The translations under genes were made by a program, and so were the position numbers. A DNA stretch of 64,000 bases, from the NCBI RefSeq assembly GCF_900086715.1, contig NZ_FLKH01000012.1, positions 1,488,001 to 1,552,000 on the forward strand, in the 5' to 3' direction. This stretch comes from Gracilibacillus timonensis. GTDB taxonomy: Bacteria > Bacillota > Bacilli > Bacillales > Amphibacillaceae. Below, piece by piece: positions 39,099 through 48,236 of the stretch (position 1 is the stretch's first letter; every line of letters begins with the position of its first letter). Under the pieces are notes generated by a model that ran no database searches, was not told the origin of the DNA, and saw only the letters and a program-made list of their open reading frames with translations.

Positions 39099-39956
39099 CT
39101 ATTCTGTAAATACTGCCCCTATTGTAGCATGAATCTGCTGTTCATCGAAGAAATAACGTAAACAATCTCTTTCTGACAAATAATGGACATCACCCGTTTG
39201 ATCCAATACCTTCAATTGATAATGATTATGACGCTTAAAACGTTGAAAAACCTGCAACAATGGTGTCTGAAAGGATACCTCTAACACTCGTTGTTTGGCT
39301 GACTGTTCTGTACGGCTATACCGCTGCCATAAGGACTGCCACCAGCGATAATACACTCTTCTCCATTCCAAGCGATTCTCCCAGCCTAGAAATAGAATAA
39401 GCAGCATAAAACTTAAGGAAAAAGAATAGAAGCGCAACATACCATATGTCACTAAAAAGATGGTGACGAAGGATAGGATAATGGTAAGCTTATGAGCATA
39501 TGTCAGTGTAAACAAACGTTCCAGCCCTAATTGCAGCAGTTTTCCACCGTCCAAGGGCCATATCGGTAACAAATTCCACACCAAAATAAAGGTATTATAT
39601 TGCAGCATAAGCTGAAGCGTCGATTCGGATAAAAAAGAAGTCCCATCCGCCATATAAATAAAGAGATAAATCCACAGATGCTGTATGGGACCGGCTATCG
39701 TTACCAGACATTCTTCGTGCATGGGCCTAGAACCATATTCATCCGTTTCCATGACACCGCCAAATATCCATAAAAAAATCCGTCTGATCCGCCAACGAAA
39801 AAATCGCGCGCATACAAAGTGCCCCCACTCATGAAATAATACAATCCCAAAAATAATAGTGAATTCCAGCAACATCCCGGTAATGATAGCAACAAACAAG
39901 AAAAAAAAGAGAACCGGATGAATATGAATAATGGAGAATTTACGACTGATCGTCAA
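39099..39956 (-). CDS. spoIVFB: SpoIVFB, site-2-type protease that processes pro-sigma-K
   Basis: Intramembrane metalloprotease in the outer forespore membrane that releases active sigma-K. 285 aa, about six helices. Zinc ligands: HEWGH at residues 42-46 and Asp136 in NLLPIWPLDGGK. The C-terminal CBS-like domain (from about residue 200) has SFQTPLLQVFQRFKRHN. Its 5' end overlaps spoIVFA by 17 nt. Equivalent residues in B. subtilis are His43/His47/Asp137. Confidence 0.95.
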   Translation of the reverse strand: MTISRKFSIIHIHPVLFFFLFVAIITGMLLEFTIIFGIVLFHEWGHFVCARFFRWRIRRIFLWIFGGVMETDEYGSRPMHEECLVTIAGPIQHLWIYLFIYMADGTSFLSESTLQLMLQYNTFILVWNLLPIWPLDGGKLLQLGLERLFTLTYAHKLTIILSFVTIFLVTYGMLRFYSFSLSFMLLILFLGWENRLEWRRVYYRWWQSLWQRYSRTEQSAKQRVLEVSFQTPLLQVFQRFKRHNHYQLKVLDQTGDVHYLSERDCLRYFFDEQQIHATIGAVFTE

Positions 39957-40680
39957 CTTTTATCACCTGGATAGGATCCATAAATTGTTGATTTTTTTCA
40001 ATAGCAAAATACATTTTATCGGTTGCTGCTTCCGGTTCAAATGTTCCAATTGCTTGATTTGCTTCGATCGATTGATAGGAGTGCACATCCAACGTGGATA
40101 GGTTGCCATAGATCGATTTACTGCGATCCTCATGCTGCAATATAATCGTATTGCCTGTTTCCCGGTCCTTACCTGCAAATAGAACCGTACCCGACTGGAT
40201 AGCGACGACTTCTTTCTCCTCAGCGGATGAGATCAACACGCCTTCCCCATTCTCCTGAAAGGTTTGACTAATCTCTCCTGAAACCGGGAGAGCAAGTGGT
40301 TCTTCTTCGTTGATCTGTTTTTGCTGCAGGGCTAATGGCGCTCCAAATTTTGCTTGATACCAGGCATTTACAGTAGCAAAAGGGAATTCAACGGTATATA
40401 ATTGCTTCGTAAATTGGTGTGGTTTTTCCAGCCATCCGTCCTGATTGGTTAATAATAGGGTGCTGGCAAAAAAAAGTGTAGTAGCAAGGAATGTTTTGAT
40501 GAGAAATCTTCTTTGAAAAGAACGTTGTGGGACATGTGGTGTATTATTTTCTGAAAACGGCCTGTCCTTTTTTTGTTTATACATAACCGTATTCGACGCT
40601 TGAATCGTACTGGGACGTTTTTTCTTTTGTTTTCGCTTCATAATATTATGCCGAATGGTAGATAGATCTTTATTTTTCAT
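39940..40680 (-). CDS. spoIVFA: SpoIVFA, regulator of the pro-sigma-K protease
   Basis: Holds BofA and SpoIVFB together in the outer forespore membrane. It is cleaved by SpoIVB/CtpB to start sigma-K processing. 246 aa: basic cytoplasmic N-terminus, one membrane helix (LIKTFLATTLFFASTLLLT, about residues 65-83), then an M23/LytM-like extracytoplasmic domain with SGEISQTFQENGEGVLISS and GNTIILQHEDRSKSIYGNLS. The HxxxD and HxH metal sites of active M23 enzymes are not kept. An upstream frame start (40737) is less likely; AAGGG precedes 40680. Confidence 0.93.
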   Translation of the reverse strand: MKNKDLSTIRHNIMKRKQKKKRPSTIQASNTVMYKQKKDRPFSENNTPHVPQRSFQRRFLIKTFLATTLFFASTLLLTNQDGWLEKPHQFTKQLYTVEFPFATVNAWYQAKFGAPLALQQKQINEEEPLALPVSGEISQTFQENGEGVLISSAEEKEVVAIQSGTVLFAGKDRETGNTIILQHEDRSKSIYGNLSTLDVHSYQSIEANQAIGTFEPEAATDKMYFAIEKNQQFMDPIQVIKVDDQS

Positions 40681-40911
40681 CTCACTCAACCCTTTTTTAT
40701 GTTTGTAACCAATATATGTGGACAACCCATAAAACATGCTAAAAAATATCTATATCGATTCCCTCTATATAAGCTATTTATTTCATCATATTCCCCATGG
40801 GAGCTCTCATTCATAAAAAATAAATTATTTTAGAAATATTTGAAGATTGGTTGAGCAAAATCTGAGAAACAGCCTGTACAATAAGAAGTATAGCAAAAGG
40901 AGGTAAGCAAA

Positions 40912-41331
40912 TTGGACACCATATTAGAGATAAAACAACTAAATGTATCGTTTAAAAAACAATACGCCTTGAAAAATGTATCGTTATCCATCCAAAAAGG
41001 AGAAATTTATGGTTTGATCGGGAGAAATGGTGCAGGTAAAACCACCTTATTAAAGTCGATCGTAAAGCTCATCCATCCAACTAATGGACGAGTATCGTTA
41101 TTCGGCTCCTCATCTGAAAAAAGCTGGACAACTGCTTTACATCGAACTGGTAGTGTAATTGAAATCCCAGTCGCGTATGACCAGCTTTCCAGCTGGAAAA
41201 ACCTTGCTTATTATTGTAAATTACGAGGCATTACCGATGAAACAAAGGTTATTGAGGAAACACTTCATATTGTAGGATTAGATCCAACAGATAAAAAGAA
41301 ATTCAAATATTTTTCATTAGGGATGAAACAG
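40912..41331 (+). pseudogene. Truncated ABC transporter ATP-binding protein
   Basis: N-terminal half of an ABC ATPase of the peptide/antibiotic-export type. Walker A GLIGRNGAGKTTLLKS (about residues 36-51), Q-loop region GSVIEIPVAYDQLSSWKNL, and the start of the signature YFSLGMKQ. After Gln139 homology stops: Walker B, D-loop and H-switch are absent, and the frame runs 18 junk codons to 41385. It starts with TTG after AGGAGGT. It meets a truncated kinase gene tail-to-tail at about 41330, so it is a deletion remnant and cannot make a working ATPase. Confidence 0.85.
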
Positions 41332-41871
41332 ATCCACATCTACATCAAAAGCACGATCGTTAAGTGTATCATAGAACAACACTAGCTCTTGCTTGATCAG
41401 TTCCGTAAGGTTTACCGATTGAAACACAGGCTGAACTGATTGCTCTAGAAGGTTTTGATACTCTAATAAAATATCTAAGCGATCGGCAACAATACGAATA
41501 TTGCCATGGACTTTTTGTAGTGTTGGCTGCATGTTGCTCTGTTTTCTTAGCAACTGTTGTGTATAACCATTGGCAATCGTCAATGGTGTGCGAATGTCGT
41601 GGGTAATATTATGTAGTGCTAATTTTAATGTTGCTTGTTCTTGCTGACTGGCAACTTTGGTAACTTTTAATTCATGAAAAAGCTGATTAAATGCGTGGAT
41701 CAACTGATTGACTTCGGCATTTTTCGTTTGGCTGGTCAATAACAAGTTAGTTTCCGTGAGACGCTTTGTTTCGATATCCTCTAATAACCTTTTTAGCGCC
41801 TTTTTCTGTCGATAATAAAGAAAGATAAACACAGTGCATAGACCAACCAAGAAGATGGCAAAACCAATCAT
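41329..41871 (-). pseudogene. Truncated sensor histidine kinase
   Basis: Keeps an N-terminal membrane helix (FAIFLVGLCTVFIFLYY), a linker, and the HisKA domain with the phospho-acceptor in LALHNITHDIRTPLTIANGY. The coding homology stops after FDVDVDL; no N, G1 or G2 ATP-binding boxes remain, so it cannot autophosphorylate. The frame closes at 41317 within ABC-gene sequence. Its start overlaps the response regulator stop by ATGA, showing it was once co-translated with that gene. It probably was the cognate sensor of an adjacent antimicrobial-peptide ABC transporter (inference). Confidence 0.85.
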
Positions 41872-42554
41872 TTCTTCTCACCCGCCAAACGCACACCAAG
41901 CCCCCATATGGTTTCAATATATTCTTCTTTAGCATCTAAGGTGGCAATTTTTCTACGTAAATTACTTAATTGCGCATTCAAGGAATTATCTCCTGGCAAA
42001 TAACTCTCTTGCCAAATCGTTTCGTATAATTGCTCTTTCGTATAAATCTGGTTAGGATGATCAAGTAAATAGGTCAAAATCTCAAATTCTTTTTTTCCTA
42101 GGCGCAAACGCTCCCCCTTACGTGATATCTCGAAGTTACGTCTATCTATCCATATATTTTTAATAGCTTGTACATCACTCACTGCTGATTCCACTTCCAT
42201 ATGACGTAGTTGAACCAGCACACGAGCTAGTAATTCATCATCATCAAATGGTTTCGTAATATAATCATTCGCTCCATTTAACAAGTACTCAGTGACCAGC
42301 CTTTTCTCACCTAAAGCCGTTATCATAATTATAGGTACTTGACTTACCTTACGAATTTCTTGCAATACTTGAGCCCCGTCTTTCCCTGGCAGCATAATAT
42401 CCAATAATACTAAATCAGGTGCTTCCTTTTGTAGCAAAAGTAACCCTTCCGTTCCCGAGTATGCGCCGACTACTTGATAGTGATTAGACAGCAGCTCTCT
42501 CAGCATTTGGTTAATTTCATTATTGTCTTCTACCACTAAAATTTTCTTTTTCAT
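41868..42554 (-). CDS. OmpR-family response regulator (partner kinase broken)
   Basis: 228 aa, complete. The receiver domain has the acidic pair VVEDN, phospho-acceptor Asp in LVLLDIMLPGKDG (about residue 52) and Lys in DYITKPFDDDE. The C-terminal winged helix has RLGKKEFEILTYLLDHPNQIY and GVRLAG. Because the overlapping kinase lacks its ATPase domain, this regulator is an orphan unless cross-phosphorylated. Its usual targets would be the ABC genes across the deletion scar, also truncated. Confidence 0.9.
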   Translation of the reverse strand: MKKKILVVEDNNEINQMLRELLSNHYQVVGAYSGTEGLLLLQKEAPDLVLLDIMLPGKDGAQVLQEIRKVSQVPIIMITALGEKRLVTEYLLNGANDYITKPFDDDELLARVLVQLRHMEVESAVSDVQAIKNIWIDRRNFEISRKGERLRLGKKEFEILTYLLDHPNQIYTKEQLYETIWQESYLPGDNSLNAQLSNLRRKIATLDAKEEYIETIWGLGVRLAGEKK

Positions 42555-42615
42555 CTGATTGCTCCTATATGCTTTATTGAGAAGCCTTCGTATGGTTCCG
42601 TTCCCAATATGTTAA

Positions 42616-42645
42616 GAAGAACCAGGCTAAATCGCCAGGTTCTTC
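42616..42645 (-). terminator. Terminator after minD
   Basis: GAAGAACC-A-GGC and GCC-A-GGTTCTTC form an 11-bp stem with one A-A mismatch and a 6-nt loop, between minD and the response regulator. U-tract weak. Confidence 0.55.
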
Positions 42646-42715
42646 CATGTTACGCTAGATGACTAAGATTGGTGAAGATAATTATCTTTTATAAAATGGT
42701 TACGGAGTTCAAAAG

Positions 42716-43519
42716 CTATTTTTTCCTCTTCATACCTAAAGCTTTTTTCACCTTATCCATGAAGGTTTCCTTGTTCTCTAAAGATTGTAATGGTACGGAT
42801 TCTCCTAAGATTCTTCGAGCAATATTGCGATAGGAGATAGAAGCTCTTGCTTTCGGTTGAAAAGCAACAGGTTCACCATGGTTAGAGGCCTTTATCACGT
42901 CATCATCATCTGCCACTATGCCAATTAGATCAATGGATAGCACCTGTATCACCTCATCAACATCCAACATATCCCCATTTTTCATCATATGATTGCGAAT
43001 TCGGTTTATAACTAAGTGGGGTGGTTCAATATCTTCTTGTTCCAATAAACCAATAATCCGATCCGCATCACGCACACTGGATTTCTCGGGGGTAGTTACA
43101 ACAATCGCTTTGTCCGCTCCTGATACCGCATTATGAAAACCTTGTTCGATACCAGCCGGGCAATCAATCAATATGTAATCATAATCTGGCTTTAACTCTT
43201 CAATAATTTCAAGCATTGCTTCCGGCGTCAAAGCTGTTTTATCACTTGTCTGTGCTGCTGGCAATAAAGCCAGCTCGGAAAATCGTTTATCCTTGATAAG
43301 AGCTTGGGACACTTTACATCTGCCTTCGACCACATCCACAATATCGTAAATAATTCGGTTCTCTAATCCCATAATGACATCTAAATTCCGCAAACCGATA
43401 TCCGTATCCACCAGGCATACCTTTTTATCTAATAAGGCCAATGAGGTTCCAAGATTGGCTGTAGTTGTTGTTTTACCGACGCCACCCTTACCAGATGTTA
43501 TAACGATAGCTTCACCCAT
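42716..43519 (-). CDS. minD: Septum site-determining protein MinD
   Basis: Membrane-associated ATPase that holds MinC at poles and septa. 267 aa: deviant Walker A GKGGVGKTTTTANLG (about residues 10-24), VDTDIGLRNLDV, DCPAGIEQGF, and a C-terminal amphipathic membrane-targeting helix (FMDKVKKALGMKRKK). Overlaps minC by 8 nt. Confidence 0.97.
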   Translation of the reverse strand: MGEAIVITSGKGGVGKTTTTANLGTSLALLDKKVCLVDTDIGLRNLDVIMGLENRIIYDIVDVVEGRCKVSQALIKDKRFSELALLPAAQTSDKTALTPEAMLEIIEELKPDYDYILIDCPAGIEQGFHNAVSGADKAIVVTTPEKSSVRDADRIIGLLEQEDIEPPHLVINRIRNHMMKNGDMLDVDEVIQVLSIDLIGIVADDDDVIKASNHGEPVAFQPKARASISYRNIARRILGESVPLQSLENKETFMDKVKKALGMKRKK

Positions 43520-44195
43520 TCATAATTCTCCTTTCAAAAACATTAAGATCTGGACGATACCTTGAAATCGTACTAATACGATCCATAATGATTTGTTCGC
43601 CCTCCGCGTCTATAAAGCCGCACTCCATTGGTACGCCTACTTCATCCATCTTATCGGCACGACTAATCAATTCTGCAATCCGCAGTTGACTCGGTGCCAT
43701 GTGCGCTGCTGCGATAATTGCTTCTCGATTCCCTTGATAGCCTGCGTGTGCCACACCCTTCAGATTACCCATTATAAAAATGTTGCCCGTTGCGATAACT
43801 CTTCCACCAGGGTTCACGTCACCGATGAGTAATAAGTCTCCCGTTACCTGTAACACCTGTCCAGATCGAATGATTTTATTGTGTAAATGAATGTCTGTTT
43901 CGTCTTTCCATTCCAAAGCCTTTTGCCTTAACATCACGTTAGAAACAACCTGTCCCACTTCTAATTTATTGTATTTGCGAATTAATTCTGTTAGTGACTG
44001 TTCCTGTTCCTGTGTAATATAACGATTCCCTAATTCGACCTTTACCGTCACCACAGGCTCGTCCTCTGTGATATGTTTAGTGGAGAGGATCTCCTCCAAT
44101 TCTCGTAAGATTTCATGCCATGCACATTGATCATCGAGAAAAAGCGTAAGACCATCCCTTGTACCTTTTATTGTTACCTGCTTGTTTGCTGGCAT
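43512..44195 (-). CDS. minC: Septum formation inhibitor MinC
   Basis: FtsZ inhibitor. 227 aa: N-terminal FtsZ-interacting domain (VTIKGTRDGLTLFLDD), C-terminal beta-helix with the MinD-binding face (RSGQVLQVTGDLLLIGDVNPGGRVIATGNI in outline, GNLKGVAHAG). The frame opens at 44276, but the family start is the ATG at 44195 with AAGGGG 9 nt upstream. The 263-bp interval to mreD holds no gene. Confidence 0.95.
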   Translation of the reverse strand: MPANKQVTIKGTRDGLTLFLDDQCAWHEILRELEEILSTKHITEDEPVVTVKVELGNRYITQEQEQSLTELIRKYNKLEVGQVVSNVMLRQKALEWKDETDIHLHNKIIRSGQVLQVTGDLLLIGDVNPGGRVIATGNIFIMGNLKGVAHAGYQGNREAIIAAAHMAPSQLRIAELISRADKMDEVGVPMECGFIDAEGEQIIMDRISTISRYRPDLNVFERRIMNG

Positions 44196-44458
44196 CCTTC
44201 TCAACCCCTTACCGCTTTCCTTCCGAGACGATGAAATACACGAGAAAATGATAGAGATATCTCGCTTCCCATCCATCAGCCTCTTATGGTTGTCTGTTCT
44301 GTTTTCTGACTATGTACATTCACTACGGATGTCCTATCATTTAAACTAGTGGAAATAGGTAGAGTTCCTTCCACATAACTAAGAAAACCATACCATCTAT
44401 ATAACCTTCGCAAATTGCCTAAGATAACTGCCGGTCATCTAACAAATGGCAAACCTGT

Positions 44459-44998
44459 TTAATCCATACGGTCAAACTTGATCACGGACCAATTAGCTAA
44501 TCGTTTCGAAAAGATCATGTACAATAAGATTCCAATGATCAGATTCCACAATACCGTTGGCAAGAGACGGTTTTGCCAATAGAAATACCAATCTACTTGT
44601 TGAATTTGGATTAATTGATAAAGAAAATTCACAACGGCATCTGCTGCGGTAACTCCCATTATAGTCATAAGCATAGCAATGAGCACATTTGCCTGTAATA
44701 CTTTCATTAAAACCCGAATCACATATAAGGTGAAGGTATAGGCAAAGATGTATACGCCAATGACATCCGTGTATACAATATCAATAATCAAACTGAAGAT
44801 GACAGAGAAGGCAATGGCGTAATAGGTATGTTCCTTTTCAAACAAAATGGTCACGTATATTAAAAAAACAAAAACAAAATGGGAAATAACCATCCAGTCT
44901 GTTGGAAGAAAGGGAATAGAAATAGCAGCAAACGTTCCTTCTAATATGACTAAAATAAAACAAATGAAGGCAATTAGAAAAGGAATCAATTGCTTCAT
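44459..44998 (-). CDS. mreD: Rod shape-determining protein MreD
   Basis: 179-aa membrane protein with five to six helices, component of the elongasome that links MreB/MreC to peptidoglycan synthesis. GGAGGAATC precedes the ATG, which overlaps the mreC stop as ATGA. Position mreB-mreC-mreD-minC-minD is conserved. Confidence 0.93.
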   Translation of the reverse strand: MKQLIPFLIAFICFILVILEGTFAAISIPFLPTDWMVISHFVFVFLIYVTILFEKEHTYYAIAFSVIFSLIIDIVYTDVIGVYIFAYTFTLYVIRVLMKVLQANVLIAMLMTIMGVTAADAVVNFLYQLIQIQQVDWYFYWQNRLLPTVLWNLIIGILLYMIFSKRLANWSVIKFDRMD

Positions 44999-45873
44999 GA
45001 AGATTCCTCCTCTGCTTGCTCATCCACCGTATCCATTGCACGGTCAATCACAATCACATGACTTAGGTCTGCCAAATCTGCAGCAGGCTCTACATAGGCC
45101 ATGGTCGTCAATTCATACCGGTCTGCCTGCACTTCTTTAATCTCGCCAATTTCTAAACCTTTAGGAAAGATCCCGCCAAGTCCCGAAGAAAAAACGTTCT
45201 GGCCTTCCTCCACTTCTTGGTTGCTTTCATTCATTTCTAATACTAATAATTCTCTTTCTTCATCATAGCCAACGATAAAACCAGACATATCATTATCAGC
45301 CTCTGCTTGATTAACATTAACCGAGATGCGATTAGACCGATCAAACCCATTTAACAATAAAACCGTTGAAGTGAAAGGGGAACTGGTTTGCACCTTACCA
45401 ATCATTCCATGACCAGCTATTACCGCCATATTAGGTTCCACGCCATCTTCTGTTCCCTGATTAATCGTTACCTCTTTAAACAACTTGTCTTTACTCCTAG
45501 CAATAACAGAGGCTTGAATCGTATCGAAATTCTGCAAAAAATCAGATTCCGTTTTATCGAGTACCTCTTTTAATTCTTCTATTTCCTGTGTTAGTTCTTG
45601 ATTTTGATATTCTAACTGTCTTAGTTCACCTATATTCGTTTTTAACACTTGATTTTCCCGGTATACATTGCGAATTTCTTTTATATTGTTCGTCACACTT
45701 GCCGTAAATGCGATCGGTTTATTGACGATCTCTTGTACCCATCCCACGCTGTCATGTACAAAGTCCTCTACCATGGTTAAATTGGTACGATCTCGCAAAG
45801 TAAAACCAATCAATCCAACAATGATAATGAGGGATATCATGATGATAAACAGTCTTCTCTTTTTGTCAAACAT
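44995..45873 (-). CDS. mreC: Rod shape-determining protein MreC
   Basis: 292 aa: cytoplasmic start, one membrane helix (LFIIMISLIIIVGLIGF, about residues 8-24), coiled coil (about 70-110, LRQLEYQNQELTQEIEELKE) and the extracellular beta-barrel domain with MAVIAGHGMIGKVQTSSPFT and SGLGGIFPKGLEIGEI. Acidic tail EEQAEEESS. GAAGGTG precedes the ATG. Confidence 0.95.
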   Translation of the reverse strand: MFDKKRRLFIIMISLIIIVGLIGFTLRDRTNLTMVEDFVHDSVGWVQEIVNKPIAFTASVTNNIKEIRNVYRENQVLKTNIGELRQLEYQNQELTQEIEELKEVLDKTESDFLQNFDTIQASVIARSKDKLFKEVTINQGTEDGVEPNMAVIAGHGMIGKVQTSSPFTSTVLLLNGFDRSNRISVNVNQAEADNDMSGFIVGYDEERELLVLEMNESNQEVEEGQNVFSSGLGGIFPKGLEIGEIKEVQADRYELTTMAYVEPAADLADLSHVIVIDRAMDTVDEQAEEESS

Positions 45874-45900
45874 TGTAACACCTTCTTTATTTGTTACGCA

Positions 45901-46926
45901 TTACACGCCAACATTGGGATGTGCTTTAAAGTGATCAATATATTCCAATGCCTTTCCAGTCCCAATAGCGACACTATCAAGCGGTTCATCTGCTACAAAT
46001 ACAGGCATTTTCGTCTCATCACTAATGACTTGATCTAAATCTCGGAGTAAAGCCCCGCCTCCAGATAAAACTATACCTCGATCCATTATATCTGCCGCTA
46101 ATTCTGGCGGTGTGCTCTCTAATGTATTTTTTACCGCTTCTACAATAGCTTCTACGGTATCTCTTAGCGCAGAGGTAATCTCTGATGATTGGATCGAAAT
46201 AGTTTTCGGTAAACCGGTAAGTAAGTCACGCCCCCTGATGTCCATCTCTTGATCACTCTCTAGTGCTTGAGCCGAACCTATATCCATTTTAATCGATTCT
46301 GCGGACCGTTCACCAATCATTAAATTATATGTTTTTTTGATATATTGGATAATGGCATCATCCATGTCATCTCCTGCAGTACGGATAGAACGACTAGTAA
46401 CAATACCACCTAAAGAGATAACGGCTACTTCCGTTGTTCCGCCACCAATATCAACGATCATACTTCCTGTAGGTTCCCAAACCGGCAAACCAGCTCCAAT
46501 TGCCGCTGCAAATGGTTCCGCAATCGGAAAGGCATCCTTTGCTCCTGCTTGTTTGGTTGCATCAATAACCGCCCGCTCTTCTACCATCGTAATACCAGAT
46601 GGTACACACACCATCACACTAGGCTTTTTCGCTAGACTGGAGCGATTTTTCTGAGCTAATTTAATATAGTATTTCATCATCGAAGCAGTTGTGTCATAAT
46701 CAGCTATTACACCATCTTTCATTGGGCGAATAACCGAAATATTCCCTGGCGTCCTGCCAATCATATTTCTCGCATCACTACCAACTGCTTCAATGTTACC
46801 TGTCGTTTTATTTATCGCAACAACAGAGGGCTCTCGCACGATAATCCCTTTACTTTTAATAAATACCAATGTATTTGCTGTACCTAAATCAATTCCTAAA
46901 TCTTGTGAAAAATTAAATATACCCAC
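45901..46926 (-). CDS. mreB: Rod shape-determining protein MreB
   Basis: Actin-like ATPase that directs lateral wall synthesis. 341 aa with phosphate-1 [14 protein letters not shown], connect-1, phosphate-2 [17 protein letters not shown] and adenosine motif [15 protein letters not shown]. No ATG is available near the N-terminus. GTG at 46926 has AGAGG 10 nt upstream and gives [11 protein letters not shown], matching the short MreB N-terminus. A TTG six codons earlier would overlap the SD. First gene of mreBCD-minCD. Confidence 0.95.
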   Translation of the reverse strand: MGIFNFSQDLGIDLGTANTLVFIKSKGIIVREPSVVAINKTTGNIEAVGSDARNMIGRTPGNISVIRPMKDGVIADYDTTASMMKYYIKLAQKNRSSLAKKPSVMVCVPSGITMVEERAVIDATKQAGAKDAFPIAEPFAAAIGAGLPVWEPTGSMIVDIGGGTTEVAVISLGGIVTSRSIRTAGDDMDDAIIQYIKKTYNLMIGERSAESIKMDIGSAQALESDQEMDIRGRDLLTGLPKTISIQSSEITSALRDTVEAIVEAVKNTLESTPPELAADIMDRGIVLSGGGALLRDLDQVISDETKMPVFVADEPLDSVAIGTGKALEYIDHFKAHPNVGV

Positions 46927-47018
46927 TCTTTCTCTTCCTCTCAACCAAGTTATTCACTTCTATTATTTTATGCTTTTCTAAGCGATCAAGCAAGAAATTG
47001 TATGTTGTCACAATAAGG

Positions 47019-47054
47019 AGCGCCTCCATACAAGCAATTCTTGTATAAGGCGCT
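47019..47054. other. Hairpin in the mreB upstream region
   Basis: AGCGCCTCCATACAAG pairs with CTTGTATAAGGCGCT (two helices of 6 and 7 bp with a small internal loop). No U-run follows on either strand, so it is not a clear terminator. It lies between radC and mreB, in the leader or promoter region of mreBCD-minCD. The rest of 46927-47367 shows nothing recognisable. Confidence 0.5.
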
Positions 47055-47367
47055 ATTCATAGCTTGTAACTTCTATTATACTGAAAAAAAAACAAAATAG
47101 ATAGTATTATAAATACATGTATAAAAAGTTCGTTAAAAAGAATCATTTGTCTGTACGTTTTCACGTTGCAGAACAGCCGTAGAGACAGACATAAGCCAAG
47201 TGAACTTCTTGGTTTTAATACAGGAAAAAGATATCAAAACTCTATTACGTATAAAATGATGAAATGATCATTCTCTAGGATTTTACCATCATTTTCAGAA
47301 TAGATGGTTCAAGCAGCGACAGTTCCATGTAGCAACAAAGGACCAAGTGTGTTTCTTTGATCTTCTA

Positions 47368-48060
47368 TTATAAATACCCTTTTTCTTTTAAAGAGATAAA
47401 GGTATTATCCCCGATAATGATATGGTCTAATAGATCTATTCCAATCATCTTGCCACTATCTGCTAAACGTTTGGTTACATGAATGTCTTCTTGAGAAGGA
47501 GAGGGATCACCAGATGGATGATTGTGGGCACAGATTATCGAGGCCGCCGATCGCCTGACCGCTTCACGAAAAACTTCTCGCGGGTGCACAATCGACGAGT
47601 TAAGACCTCCAATAAAAATTGTTTGTCGATGTAACACTTGATTTTTTGTATTAAGATATAGACAGACAAAATGTTCTTGCTTCAACGTCTTCATCTTCTC
47701 CATCAAGAAATTGGCACCATCCTCAGGGGTACGAATCGTGTAACGTTCTGGCTTTTTGTATACTTGAATCCGCTTACCAAATTCAACAGCAGCTAAGATG
47801 TTTACTCCCTTTACTTGGCCAATTCCATTGATGTTGGTCAATTCTTCAATGGTTACCTCTCGCAGCATGGACAAGCCTTCAAAGTGACGCAGTACCTTTT
47901 CCGCCAACTGATGAACATTTTCTTGGCGCGTTCCTGATCCCAATAATATCGCCAGTAACTCTTGATTCGATAAATGACTTGCGCCGTGTTCTAACAGTCG
48001 CTCACGTGGTCGGTCCTCTTTCGGTACTTCTTTCATTTTAATCGTTGTTGGCAGTTTCAT
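47368..48060 (-). CDS. radC: RadC/JAB1-MPN-domain protein
   Basis: 230 aa. N-terminal helix-hairpin-helix-like segment (ELTNINGIGQVKGVNILAAV). The C-terminal JAMM metalloprotease-like domain has AHNHPSGDPSPSQED, the HxHx(n)D zinc signature. Despite the name it has no proven DNA-repair role. The frame continues upstream to 48210, but AAGGAGG lies 7 nt before the ATG at 48060, giving the family length. In B. subtilis maf lies between spoIIB and radC; here it is absent. Confidence 0.93.
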   Translation of the reverse strand: MKLPTTIKMKEVPKEDRPRERLLEHGASHLSNQELLAILLGSGTRQENVHQLAEKVLRHFEGLSMLREVTIEELTNINGIGQVKGVNILAAVEFGKRIQVYKKPERYTIRTPEDGANFLMEKMKTLKQEHFVCLYLNTKNQVLHRQTIFIGGLNSSIVHPREVFREAVRRSAASIICAHNHPSGDPSPSQEDIHVTKRLADSGKMIGIDLLDHIIIGDNTFISLKEKGYL

Positions 48061-48236
48061 TCTTTGTCCTCCTTTTCGCAATGATCTTATTGTAATAGGA
48101 AAAACAGCTGCCAACAAATGGTGAAAAACAGATTTGTGGTCGTTCACTACATCAGAAAAGCATCGTTTGCTAATGGTATAATCCGAATATAGCTTACTTT
48201 TACGTATCACTTTTAAGATTTTACTTATTCCGTTAT

